Positions 1 through 9,810 of a DNA stretch of 44,924 nt are shown here, piece after piece. The stretch comes from Nemertoderma westbladi. Taxonomy: Eukaryota > Xenacoelomorpha > Nemertodermatida > Nemertodermatidae. A program made the translations under genes and the position numbers. The notes under the pieces are model-generated. The model made no database searches. It was not told where the DNA came from and saw only the letters and a list, made by a program, of their open reading frames with translations. The stretch lies in assembly GCA_032718475.1 (NCBI GenBank), contig JAUCBJ010004307.1, forward strand, positions 1-44,924, read 5' to 3'. How positions within the stretch are numbered: position 1 is the stretch's first letter; every line of letters begins with the position of its first letter.

Positions 1-58
1 CTGTGTTCTCCTGGTTCGTCCTGGGGGGTGGACAACGCTCCTACATAATAATCAGCTG

Positions 59-3000
59 TTATTGTAGATTTCCAACTTGCATAATGCCTGACATGTTGAG
101 CTTAGTTTGGAACTTGGGTTGTCCAGCAAATATATCTTCGGCTAGCTCTTTGTCGATGAATGTTCCTGTACTACCGGAGTCAAGGAGGGCGTTCACTACA
201 TAACTCCTCTCAGGTCCGTGAACTCTTACTTGCACCACAGGAAACTCTCGGATCCCTACATTGGAAGATGGCTCTTTCCAAGATGGTTGTCGCTCAGAAG
301 TAGTTAGAGTAAAGTCGTTGTCTGGATCCTTTTCATAGGTGAGTGCTCGATACACTGCGGTATTTATCATGTAACAGGATTCGTTTTCGTCGGAGAACTC
401 GTCTGTATAGAATCCTTCCATCTCAGATTGATCAGTGTCGTTCACATCACTGAATTGGACATGTAGCTCGGAATCACTTACCTGATTCGGACTATTTCGA
501 TCGAATTCAGCGTGCAACAAGATATGATGTTTCGCACCACACTTTGCACACCTTATGTCAGAGAAACAGGTTCGCCGTTGGTGTCCTTGTCTGAGGCAAT
601 TATAACATAACCGCTTATCCCACATGACTTCGCGTCTCTCCGTTAATGATTTCTTTAGAAATTCATCACACCTATTCAAATGGTGGATCCCGTCACACAG
701 CGCACATTTTGGTTTGATGTTACTTACCTTATTCTGAGTCACATTGTGTACACTGGCCTTTTCTTCGGGCTTTCTCACCTGAATTCTCTTGGGAGACGTG
801 GGAGGAGTTTTTCTTACCTGTTCTCTCCTGTCATTTGCTCGAGACTTGAATTTACTTACCTGATCTTTAGGCATTTTATTGACATAATAAGATCTATCAG
901 TGTCTTTCCCGCTATCTTCTCCTTGAGAAGTCTGGCTTTCGCCGTCGTCTGTATAACACACTGGTGTTACCTTTCTCCTAGAGAAGGGTTTTTCACTTAC
1001 CTTGTTTTCCGGTGTCTTCTCTCGGGATTGCTTGAGGAGTTGCAATTTCACTTCTCCATCCAAGAATGACATGAGATCAGTCATGGTAGGGTCTCGTCGT
1101 TGTTGTTCCATCATATATAGTACTTTCTTATCCCAGCGTGTGCCTACCCCACCTTTCGGTAAAGTAGAAGCCACAGCTCCAATGACCATAGAACTTTGGT
1201 ATTCATGAGACTTACCTAACCAATCTAATTGTCTACAGATCTCTTGAATCTCATCGGAAAACTCTATTATCCCACTGCTGATGAACTTTCTGGGCGCTAC
1301 CAATTTTGCATATAAATACTTAGCGATATTATTCCTATTACCATACCTGATGTTTAGTGTGTCCCAAACTTGTCTTAATCCGTCTGGATGTCCAATAAAC
1401 TTTAACGCCATTAACTTGGGAGATCCTTCCAAGCACTCGATGAGGTATCTAAGTTTTTCTCCATTAGATAGTACAGAGTTCTGTATGTTATCTTTGTAAT
1501 ATTCATTAAAAGGTAACCATTTCATCTCATCTCCATTGAATTTGACTATCTCTCCCACCTTCACCGCTTGCCGGGCTTCGGTTCTAGCCATTTGACGCGT
1601 AAAACTTTCTTGGGCCATCGTGTTATTTAATATCGAATTATCGGTATATAAATTTCTCGGATTATGATCAGTTCTATAGGGAATATCATTATCAACAGGT
1701 CTATAATTACCCTTAATAGGGTTCACTATAGGAGTTTCTACTTCGCTAGCAGTATATATGCGTGTAGGCTCCACACCTTGCGCATGCGATACTTCAGACC
1801 TAACAGGTTGACACATTGTTACAGAGGGTGGTGGTATACCTCTTTGAGTATTTACTAATTTATCGCGTTCTAACGCGATACTTTGCTGCACTTCTTGCAA
1901 CTCTAGCCTACTTTCCCTTACTGTGCCCTTGAACTGCTGGACAGTCTCCTGCATCTGTCCGAGCAGGATATCCATCCCCCGCCGTCCCTCGTCCACCCAT
2001 TCGACCGCCGAAGCGGGAGTCGCCAACGTTGTAGCGGGCGGACGATGGACAACGGGCGACAAATTAGGAATATTTCGCTCGGGACCCAGGACCTGAACTG
2101 TCTCTGGGGCAGTTCTAAGGGGCACAGGTAGCTTAGTGCTATGCAGAGGGAATTTAGAGGTAGTTTCAGGGAGCACAGGTGTGTCTATCACCGAAGGGGT
2201 GATTTCAAGAACAGGCCTAATTATTTCAGGCTCATCTACTATAGTAGGGAGTCTTTCTATTTTAATTATTTGGTCTGTGGGCTCTGTACTACCTAAGTTG
2301 GTGTTATTTAGTTGCCTTCTAACAGCTGGAGGCAAATCAGGCAATTTCTGACGGTGGAATGTTCTTTTACGTCTACTTAGACGAGATCTATTTCCCTTGC
2401 CTTCAGTATCGGTGGTATCGCCTTCCTCAGATGATGTATATCCCTGTCTTTTGGGAGTAGATCGATTCATCATCTGCATATTACTAGCTGTTAACTGTTT
2501 ATTTATGCAGTCTTGATTCTCCTGAATGTTTTCCAATTCTAATTGGGTGGTTTCTTCAGTCGCTCTCCGTTCGGCTTCTGCCACTGCCTCCGCCGCTTTT
2601 CTTTCCACTTCGGCCACTGCCTCTGCTGCCGCTACTGCCGCTTTTGCCTCTGCCGCTGCCACTGCCGCTGCCGCTTTTGTTTCTGCTTCGGCCGCTGCCT
2701 TTGCTGCTGCTACTGCCGCTTTTGCCTCTGCCGCTGCCACTGCCGCTGCCGCTATTGTTTCTGCTTCGGCCGCTGCCTTTGCTGCTGCTACTGCCGCTTT
2801 TGCCTCTGCCGCTGCCACTGCCGCTGCCGCTTTTGTTTCTACTTCTGCAGCTGCTACTGCTGCTGCTACTGCCGTTGCCTTTCTGTCTTCTATACGTTTT
2901 TTCTTTATTTGTTCTTCCTGGACTCGTGTGATGCGGAGTTGTTCATCAAATTTAGCCTGATTCGCAGCCCTCATTTCCACATCGATGGCATCCAACACAA

Positions 3001-4054
3001 GCTTGGTTCCTTCACTATTAGGGCTAAGTCCCTCTAACCTTCTCCTCAACTCGTCATCACCTAAAAAACGTTGATAGTCTGACAGATAAATGTCAATGGC
3101 ATCCCTCTTATGCGGTTTCTCTGCCGTCGCTTCACTTTCCACTTGGGAAAAAGTCGCGTCTGTTGATTCTCCATGGGTTGATCGCTCCTCCAGCTGAGCC
3201 TTCCACTGAGCTGTTCCTTGAACCTGGAGACTCACCCGTTGAAACCAAGTCTTTACGGCAACTTGCAACGACGTGTCTTGTCTTCGTTTAGAAGCCTCCT
3301 CAAAGGCTGATAAGATTAGCCTGATTCGTAGAATTCTTTCTCTAACTTGATAAAGCAGCAATCCCTGCTCTTGAGGTCCTTGAGGTTGTTGAAACAGTTG
3401 TTCTTTTAATCGCTCTATAGAGCTGAAGAATCCCTGTGCGTATCCGGCTGCGGACCTCTTCCACACAGCTGGATCGATGGTTTCCTTGGCTACTCCCATC
3501 CGGTGTATGTCTTCCCAGGCAGCTTCTGATAAATCAAACGGGACTCCGGGTCCGGGGAAGTTCCATTGCGACTCGACCATGGACTTCAGTTCTTCCCTTG
3601 TGTATCCAGCATAACTATCTCTAGTTGAACGCTGGCTTCTCGCCCAATCGATCTGGTGTTCTTCCACAGCGATCAATAACCTAGTGAGTACGGCTGCAGG
3701 AAGGATGAGAAGGGGATCCGAATAAACCTCATCCGTCATCCTTGCTCCGCGTTCGGGTGTCAGTTCTACCGTATCTTCACTACTGGAGCTATCGGGCCGT
3801 TGAGAAGTACGTTCTTGGCTCGCGGGTTGTTGCTGTTCCGCTGCTTCTTGGTCCCGTTTGACCTGAGCTCGAGTGCCTATGATAGACCTACGATGTTGAA
3901 CCAGCCTAGGTTCTTTTATTACTACTGGAGGGATGACCTTTCTCACAGTGGGAGGTGAACTGAACTTACGACCAGACGGTTCTATATCTCTATCTGAGTC
4001 GCAGATAGTTACATCTAATAGACTGTCTGACAGGTTCTGCTTAGTATCAGACAT
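59..4054 (-). CDS. gag: BEL/Pao Gag-protease polyprotein (5' part of gag-pol), frameshifted at its end
   Basis: A 1,331-residue open frame starts at an ATG read from 4054. The N-terminal third is charged. Residues about 388-500 form an Ala/Glu/Lys-rich helical segment. Residues about 836-980 resemble the DUF1759 Gag domain of BEL/Pao elements (LPFNEYYKDNI, LIECLEGSPKLMALKF). Three Cys/His clusters follow: CALC at about 1116, a CCHC knuckle CYNCLRQGHQRRTC at about 1148, and CAKCGAKHH at about 1167. An aspartic protease motif LLDSGSTGTFID lies at about 1285 (DUF1758-like). Gag would package element RNA and the protease would process the polyprotein. The frame stops at 59 because one base of a short T run just before it is missing compared with the second element (near 26440), where the frame continues into pol. 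This copy is therefore probably pol-defective. Confidence 0.88.
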   Translation of the reverse strand: MSDTKQNLSDSLLDVTICDSDRDIEPSGRKFSSPPTVRKVIPPVVIKEPRLVQHRRSIIGTRAQVKRDQEAAEQQQPASQERTSQRPDSSSSEDTVELTPERGARMTDEVYSDPLLILPAAVLTRLLIAVEEHQIDWARSQRSTRDSYAGYTREELKSMVESQWNFPGPGVPFDLSEAAWEDIHRMGVAKETIDPAVWKRSAAGYAQGFFSSIERLKEQLFQQPQGPQEQGLLLYQVRERILRIRLILSAFEEASKRRQDTSLQVAVKTWFQRVSLQVQGTAQWKAQLEERSTHGESTDATFSQVESEATAEKPHKRDAIDIYLSDYQRFLGDDELRRRLEGLSPNSEGTKLVLDAIDVEMRAANQAKFDEQLRITRVQEEQIKKKRIEDRKATAVAAAVAAAEVETKAAAAVAAAEAKAAVAAAKAAAEAETIAAAAVAAAEAKAAVAAAKAAAEAETKAAAAVAAAEAKAAVAAAEAVAEVERKAAEAVAEAERRATEETTQLELENIQENQDCINKQLTASNMQMMNRSTPKRQGYTSSEEGDTTDTEGKGNRSRLSRRKRTFHRQKLPDLPPAVRRQLNNTNLGSTEPTDQIIKIERLPTIVDEPEIIRPVLEITPSVIDTPVLPETTSKFPLHSTKLPVPLRTAPETVQVLGPERNIPNLSPVVHRPPATTLATPASAVEWVDEGRRGMDILLGQMQETVQQFKGTVRESRLELQEVQQSIALERDKLVNTQRGIPPPSVTMCQPVRSEVSHAQGVEPTRIYTASEVETPIVNPIKGNYRPVDNDIPYRTDHNPRNLYTDNSILNNTMAQESFTRQMARTEARQAVKVGEIVKFNGDEMKWLPFNEYYKDNIQNSVLSNGEKLRYLIECLEGSPKLMALKFIGHPDGLRQVWDTLNIRYGNRNNIAKYLYAKLVAPRKFISSGIIEFSDEIQEICRQLDWLGKSHEYQSSMVIGAVASTLPKGGVGTRWDKKVLYMMEQQRRDPTMTDLMSFLDGEVKLQLLKQSREKTPENKVSEKPFSRRKVTPVCYTDDGESQTSQGEDSGKDTDRSYYVNKMPKDQVSKFKSRANDRREQVRKTPPTSPKRIQVRKPEEKASVHNVTQNKVSNIKPKCALCDGIHHLNRCDEFLKKSLTERREVMWDKRLCYNCLRQGHQRRTCFSDIRCAKCGAKHHILLHAEFDRNSPNQVSDSELHVQFSDVNDTDQSEMEGFYTDEFSDENESCYMINTAVYRALTYEKDPDNDFTLTTSERQPSWKEPSSNVGIREFPVVQVRVHGPERSYVVNALLDSGSTGTFIDKELAEDIFAGQPKFQTKLNMSGIMQVGNLQ
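2560..2890 (-). repeat. 78-bp tandem repeat inside gag encoding an Ala-rich helix
   Basis: About three tandem copies of a 26-residue unit (starting ETKAAAAVAAAEAK) are encoded here, flanked by partial units. The second element at 30270-30430 has only irregular ERKA/EVERKA steps at the same place, so the array expanded in this lineage. The composition suggests a long charged single helix or coiled coil. Confidence 0.8.
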
Positions 4055-4193
4055 GTTTGTGAGTACAGTTGAATGCCTACTGCTATATTACAGTCTAAGC
4101 AAGTCTAGTAATTCAGTATTAACTGCTAGCCTAGTAATTAATTACCGATACTGCTACTCATTGTAGCGTGATATATATATAATATATTAAAAT

Positions 4194-4555
4194 ACCGGTA
4201 TGCTCATAGTATATATAAGTATTATTACAGACTAAGTTTATCTCAGAATACCGGTATAATTTTAACACAAATATATATAAATATATAATAGGCCTATCGG
4301 GAATACCGGTATACAGCTTACAATTTGTAGTATATATAATTCTGGACTAGAATTAATTACAAGTACCGGTATAATTTCAGCCTAAAGTTATAGAAATAAA
4401 GATAATAGGCCTATCGTAAATACCGGTATGCAGTTTACACTTATAGTATATATATATAAGTATAATTACAAACTAGAATTAATTACAGAATACCGGTATG
4501 ACTTCAACCTAAAATTCATAAAAATAAATATAATAAGCCTATTATAAATACCGGT
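4194..4555. promoter_or_regulatory. Seven regularly spaced ACCGGT palindromes upstream of gag
   Basis: ACCGGT, mostly inside AATACCGGTAT, occurs at 4194, 4250, 4305, 4365, 4422, 4492 and 4550. Spacing is 55-70 bases, in otherwise AT-rich sequence with similar intervening text. The second element keeps five copies (31768, 31828, 31885, 31951, 32009). The repetition and retention suggest a cis-acting site array, but the binding factor is unknown. Confidence 0.6.
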
Positions 4556-4868
4556 ATATCAATTATTTTAAATAACTGAATTTCTGAATTTTAAGGGTTA
4601 CTTGGTTACTTTAACTTACTTTATTGCCGTTATTTAAGCAGTAGTCCAACTGATATTGAGACCTAATTGTTGTATGGCAGGCCTACTATTTATAAATCGT
4701 TTGAGTTGATTTATAATATATATATACCCGTTTTAATGGGTTTTGTCAATGTTGAAATAAATGTTATTATTTCTGGGGAGTAATCACTACACAAAGCGGT
4801 GCGCTTTCAGTGAAGTGTTACTTATAGGACACTAAAACAAATAATTCTAATTTACCTAAGTTACTTAA

Positions 4869-5579
4869 GGGGGGGGTACACCATTTTGGTCCAAAATATG
4901 TCGAAATTTTTTTTATGGTCTATTGTAATGCACCATTGAATGGTGTTTCCAAATCTGAAAACCGCTATTTAATAGCTCTTTTAGTTTTAAAGTTATGTAA
5001 ATTTCCATTTACTGAATCCTATTGAAATTACTATTACTATGTATAATGAAAGGTCGATTATCTCCAAATATTTTTTTCATGAAATTGTCAACTTCAAAAC
5101 CCTACTACTTCTACGATTTTTGAGTAATTAGTCTGAAACTTCCTGTGGGTGTCTAGATAGCCACCCTGCATAAAAGTATCAGGCAACTTTTCGAAATTTT
5201 TTGTTAATAAAATTTAATACTATTTATAAAAAACCTAAAAATTTGCATAAATTTGCAGCGCCACCTAGCGGTGCAGAATTATTTTAACAAAATTTCGCCT
5301 GATAGTTATGTTGCCCCATCTTTGATCTATCATATAAAAAAACTTTCATGTGATTAGGTTCAAAACTGTAAAAGCCTTAGGGTTTTAAGCGCAACCAAGT
5401 TTTTTTTGTTGTTAACTAGTATTAACTAATATTAAATAGCGCAAAAAAAAAATTTTCTGACCTGTCATGTAGAATAGCATCTTAGGCACCTATATGCCAA
5501 ATTTTAGCCAAAACCAAACAATGTTGAAACGCTGAGAGTGATAAATCGAAGAGTTGTCCGAAAATGGTGTACCCCCCCC
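4869..5579. mobile_element. 711-bp non-autonomous DNA transposon with TTAA target duplication
   Basis: The element begins with eight G followed by TACACCATTTT and ends with the exact reverse complement, a 19-bp perfect terminal inverted repeat. TTAA flanks it at 4865-4868 and 5580-5583. The homologous leader of the other retroelement (near 32330) reads straight through a single TTAA with the same flanks, so the empty site is visible. There is no coding capacity. TTAA duplication fits piggyBac or Kolobok-type transposases. The G-run ends do not decide between them. Confidence 0.9.
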
Positions 5580-6217
5580 TTAATACTACAAATTACGTAC
5601 AATTCGGGTGAGATTACAATCTCTAAATAAACACAAAAAATTTACAAAAAACACAAAATACGAATTTTTTAGGGTAATTTTACAAGAAGTCTACAAACCA
5701 GCCTAACAAAGGGTTAGAAATCTGGTTATTACAACGGACAGGGTACTACGGTATTTGAAATAATGAGTAGTAGTAAATACACTGCGTTGTCCAGATAGGA
5801 AAATACCACCGCCTGACGACCTATAGCCGTATCGCTATAGGTTCTACGTTATGTATCACGGAGTGTTCCTACCTAGAAGTTAATAGAGCTAATCGAACGT
5901 GCCTATTAACCACTTTACAACACAAATATAATGTCTACACTAATTACTTCGGAAAGTACTGCACACTAAACCCTAAATTAGGTATGAGTACTTGTACAAC
6001 ATATAATCAGTAGTTAAATATACTTGAACAGCTAAAAGAACCACGGCATCTGCTGGAGTGACCGATGCACAAAATCACCAGTCTTTACCTACGCCAAGCA
6101 GCCCGTGTAGTACCGGGGTTAATTTAACTATAGCGGTATGTATAACAGACACAATTACTGTAGGAACAAACTTGGGGAATGAATGTTGCGAATAATCGCA
6201 TAAACTCTGAATAATAA

Positions 6218-6795
6218 ATATTACGCTACGCGTACAAACTACTCAAACAAAATGCAGACCGAACACTGACAGACTACTATCAAGCCTAAACAAACTACGG
6301 GACATGCAGACTCCGAAATGATTAGGGAGTATGCGTTCTAACCCAGTAGTACGACTTATTCTTTAGTTGGGGGTTTACCTTACAGCATTCGCTGCCCCTA
6401 CTTCCTAACCGTACTTAATCGGACAGGTGATCTACACACGCTGCAATCCGCACAGGCCTAATAACAGCCAGACAACTATCCAGCCTACAAATTATCTAAA
6501 TAAAATTATACGCTACCCGTACAGACTTACACAAACAAAGTACAGACTAAACGATGGCAGACTACTCTCAAGCCTAAATAAACTACAGGACATGCAGACT
6601 CCGAAATGATTAGGGAGTATGCGCTCTAACCCAGTAGTGCGACTTATTCTTTAGTTGGGGGTTTACCTTACAGCGTTCGCTGCCCCTACTTCCTAACCGT
6701 ACTTAATCGGACAGATGATCTACACACACTGCAATCCGTTCAGACTTAACAGCAATCAGACAACAGCTCAGCCTATAAATTGTCTGTACAATCTG
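6218..6795 (-). repeat. Tandem duplication, unit 288 bp, in the retroelement leader
   Basis: The block containing GACATGCAGACTCCGAAATG starts at 6301 and recurs at 6589, an offset of 288, with high identity over most of the unit. The second element has one copy (around 32940-33230). The duplication arose in this lineage. Confidence 0.8.
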
Positions 6796-6913
6796 ATCAG
6801 GCTTACACGCCTTCTGTTCAATACTGGCCTACAAACAAATAAAACTTGACAGAAATAAGTAAAAATCTCAATAAAAAACCAGGGCTGCAGTCCCTGATTA
6901 ATTATTAAGGCCT

Positions 6914-7108
6914 ACCGGTATATAACTATCAAATTCGAATAATACTAATGCACTTATACGGGAAGTACCGGTTAGGACAGTTAGGCCTGCGGACCTACAG
7001 AAGTACCGGTTCTGGCAGTTGGACCTACGGACCTACGGCAGTACCGGTTCTGGCAGTTGGGCCTACTGACCTACAGATGCACCGGTTCAGGTTTACCGGT
7101 TGACCGGT
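6914..7108. promoter_or_regulatory. Seven ACCGGT palindromes near the LTR end of the leader
   Basis: ACCGGT occurs at 6914, 6967, 7005, 7043, 7081, 7095 and 7103. The 7005, 7043 and 7081 copies are exactly 38 bases apart within a short tandem repeat (CAGTTGG...CCTAC). The second element has three copies in the equivalent place (33433, 33470, 33478). Confidence 0.55.
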
Positions 7109-7116
7109 ACTTTCAA

Positions 7117-7139
7117 CTTTATTGCTTACTGCAATAAAG
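7117..7139. other. Conserved 9-bp stem hairpin beside the LTR
   Basis: CTTTATTGC, a five-base loop and GCAATAAAG form a perfect hairpin. The second element has the same stem at 33491-33513 with one loop change, whereas the sequence between the hairpin and the LTR differs completely between the two. It lies where priming or packaging signals are expected. Confidence 0.6.
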
Positions 7140-7155
7140 AAGCTATATCCTTTAA

Positions 7156-8404
7156 TGTTCGCGCTTTCAGACCTTTGGCAGTTTAACCCGCCAAATTAAG
7201 GTGTCTTCTAGATATTAAATCGCTTTTTAGCCTATGACAAGTATTTGATTCACTACACTAGTCGAAACCAATCTGTGCGCGACCATTCACCCGCTGGATA
7301 TTCCCGGGAGATTGGGTTCGACGGTTTAATTTTATTGCTATGTAAGCCTAATGTATTATTCGACTGACAGTATTATATAATCTCTGACAATATTATTCAC
7401 CTTCGGGAATATTAACAGTTCCTTTAGGACGTGGCGCTTTATCTATATAAACAGAGTTATGACTTAAACTACTCACAACGATATGGCTCAATTATAATTC
7501 ACATATATGGCGCATTCTTTAGGAATTGCTTCTTTAACAGACTCACTCATACACAATGCTGCACAATACTGCACACTAATCTGCCAATCTTCACTGATTT
7601 TAGTCACATATAAAAGGAACACAGACTGACTCATGTAGGGTCTATCAAATAACATTAGATTCACTTCAAACCACTTTAACATAAGTCACAATCGTTATTG
7701 GTAACCTTTCTCTCTTACCTTCGGTATATCAAGAATATTGGGTTTTCGGGGTTATTTCTCGTTATTCCAAATATAATAATTCATCAACCATATTATGAAG
7801 AACTGACAGTAAATAGCAGTATAACAATATAAAGTATGCACAGTGTTACACAGTATGCAGTGTATGCAGTACTGCAGTATGCAGTGATTACGAAATTGCA
7901 GTTAAAGGATATATGTCCTTATAATTAAACCTACTAGTGTTGAGCTAAAAAGCAGAAAGCACAAAACACTACAAAGCCGTTCTTTCGTGGCTTTGAAAAA
8001 CTCGTGACTACTGCTCTATACAAGGATACCAACTACCCTTATTCCACGAAGCTCCCGTTCAACACAGAGAAAGAGCAGTGAGATAGGAAAATTTCAGTTC
8101 AGTAGCTCTGTGATAGGTCAAAATCAAAGCTAACTCAAATTCTATTGGGAGATACAGAAAGTTGCAACGTGGCAATATCAGCCGTTAGCCGTCGTCATGG
8201 TAGCGACACTGTTTTCAAGAGTATCGAGCCTTTTACGTCACGAAATTACAGATTATGTCCTCTAAAGTACAAATACAGAAGAAATGGCTTTTATGTCCTC
8301 CAAAACACCAGTACAGCAAGGACACGGCCTTTTTATGCCTGGTAAACCAACCACAGAGTACTTTACGGGGATAATAACCGGCTAATTACGCAAAGGCTTT
8401 TACA
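7156..8404 (-). repeat. Complete LTR, 1,249 bp, shared by both units
   Basis: On the + strand it starts TGTTCGCGC and ends CTTTTACA, so both ends are TG/CA. To the right is a purine-rich tract (on the minus strand) and the 3' internal end of one unit; to the left is the leader of the other. It is therefore the 3' LTR of the right unit and the 5' LTR of the left. It shares its ends with the LTRs of the second element but is clearly diverged from them, so it marks a different subfamily. Small ORFs inside it, repeated at 12464-13378, are not evidence of genes. Confidence 0.85.
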
Positions 8405-8422
8405 CCGCTCCCAGAAAATGGG
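8405..8422 (-). other. Polypurine tract region next to the 3' LTR
   Basis: On the minus strand the bases just before the LTR read CCCATTTTCTGGGAGCGG and are identical in both elements (also 22627-22644). The GGGAGCGG end is the likely plus-strand primer. Confidence 0.6.
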
Positions 8423-8482
8423 ATTTAAGTCTATAAAATATACAAAATCACAATTTCTAATATACATAAATACTCTAAACAG

Positions 8483-8689
8483 TTAGTCTTTCTTGCGCGG
8501 ACGGCGTTTACGCAGTTTTTTAAAGCTATCAAGAGTCATTTTCTCTTTGGGGGAAGCCACTTTACTAGGAGGGCCATAACTCCTGGGTGAAGGGTGCAAT
8601 ATGATTGCATTAAAAGGTTTGGGTTTACGGTCGGTGTCTCTTCCATTTCGATATGCTTCTCCTCGAGCTGATTTTCCTCCGCTTGTCAT
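8483..8689 (-). CDS. Small basic 3' ORF of the retroelement, unknown function
   Basis: A 68-codon frame begins at an ATG read from 8689 and stays open upstream to about 8790. It ends with a strongly basic tail, KKLRKRRPRKKD. The second element keeps the same frame and tail at 22705-22911 with conservative changes, but has ACG in place of this ATG, and upstream of it the frames diverge through a 5-base indel. The conserved part therefore looks more like a 3' exon or the end of a longer protein than an independent gene. A basic tail fits RNA or DNA binding or nuclear entry; this is inference. It has no membrane segment. Confidence 0.45.
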   Translation of the reverse strand: MTSGGKSARGEAYRNGRDTDRKPKPFNAIILHPSPRSYGPPSKVASPKEKMTLDSFKKLRKRRPRKKD

Positions 8690-8795
8690 GGGATACGTTC
8701 GTCCAAAACTCTCGCAGAGAATAGGGTTTTCTAAGCTTGATATCTTCTTAGAGATTCGAGATTTCCCAATCGAACTGAGATAAGGCCAATTCGTT

Positions 8796-9239
8796 TATCG
8801 ATTGGACTTACTGTTATAACTTACGTTTATCTGAACAAACGCAGGTTTCTTTTTTGATCTTTATAGAATAGCGTTTAACTCGTTTCGTACAACGCTCTCC
8901 TTCACCTTGATGAAGGGTTGTATCGCGTTAAACGGGACGACCATACGGTTGGATAGTGATATTAGGTGTCTGCGTCATAATCCAGCTAGGTAAGATGGGC
9001 GGCTAGCTAGAAATCACTGTCGGAGTGTTACCGATTAATTGTTAGGGTAGCACTAGATCTTGAACAGTGAATACCGTCCGCGAGGATCCGCGACACCACC
9101 AGGATCGCAGGTCTGAGGTCCAACTAAGGAATGAGGAGGTTTGACCGAGTATTCCGGGATTCTGATCGTAGGTTTACTCTAGGATCGTTAGAGCCGAGTG
9201 AACATAGGTGATACGTCAAACAAGTTTCGCTCGAAACTC
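8796..9239 (-). other. Retroelement 3' region without a recognisable gene
   Basis: Homologous to 22990-23223 of the second element in its first 170 bases. It then carries roughly 250 bases (about 8990-9235) that the second element lacks. No ORF or known motif is seen. Confidence 0.5.
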
Positions 9240-9810
9240 CAGTAATTATAACGAGCACAACTGTGTTTAACACAACGTTTCCGTGGATGTTTATGTCTTT
9301 CCGTTTATTAATTGGGTCTAGGGCATTTATCGTAATAATACCAAAGACGCACGTCTGGTAGGGGGAAACGCGGGTGATATTTATTTGTTGTTACAATGCT
9401 TCTATCAAGAATTCCAAATATACGTTGGAGTTACCGCGTTTATTTGTTTCTTTAATGTCTTTTCTTTCGAGTCGATTTCGAATAGGATTTTCGCATTAGA
9501 ATTTTGATTTATCGTTTCGACTCCTCTGGGTAGGATATGTTCGACATAGCCCGTATCGTGTAAATCGATAGAATGGCCAATGGTTAAGAAGTCCATATAC
9601 ATACCATTACAATGCGTGTAGCGAGCGGTGAATTTTCCATAGTCCAATTCACGCGTAAGTTACTTCCAGGAAATCGTAGGTTCAATATAACGACCATCAT
9701 CCTTCGTAGTAGTTGGACTAGTATCACCGCGTATCAAGCTATCAACAAACGCTTGAAAGTAGAGTATATCGCTCCCTGATACCAAGACCATCTTCTATCA
9801 ACTCCGTCAT
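9240..9810 (-). pseudogene. Decayed copy of the retroelement accessory ORF
   Basis: Homologous to the intact 258-residue frame at 23224-24000. Recognisable fragments include KFTARYTH.NG.YMDFLT.GH.IDLHDT around 9560-9650, and the region around the start codon at 9808-9810. About 170 bases from the middle are missing and several indels break the frame, leaving only an 80-codon piece (9405-9647). The upstream TATATAGCAG just before the start codon is retained in both copies. Confidence 0.6.

Larger units (their letters stand above)
4055..7155 (-). other. Long untranslated leader of the left retroelement unit
   Basis: About 3.1 kb (about 2.4 kb without the 711-bp insert at 4869-5579) separate the LTR from the gag ATG, with no credible ORF. 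The leader holds two clusters of ACCGGT palindromes, a 288-bp tandem duplication and a conserved small hairpin next to the LTR. The homologous leader of the second element (31630-33598) has the same organisation without the insert and with a single copy of the 288-bp unit. Confidence 0.75.

Noticed and set aside
2526-3037. Plus-strand ORFs rich in Ala, Cys or Leu opposite gag
   Set aside because: They are antisense shadows of the Ala/Glu/Lys-rich Gag helix; the minus-strand frame is the conserved one.
7431-8345. Small ORFs (60-66 codons) identical at 12464-13378
   Set aside because: They lie inside LTR copies; identity reflects recent LTR duplication, and the other subfamily does not keep the frames.
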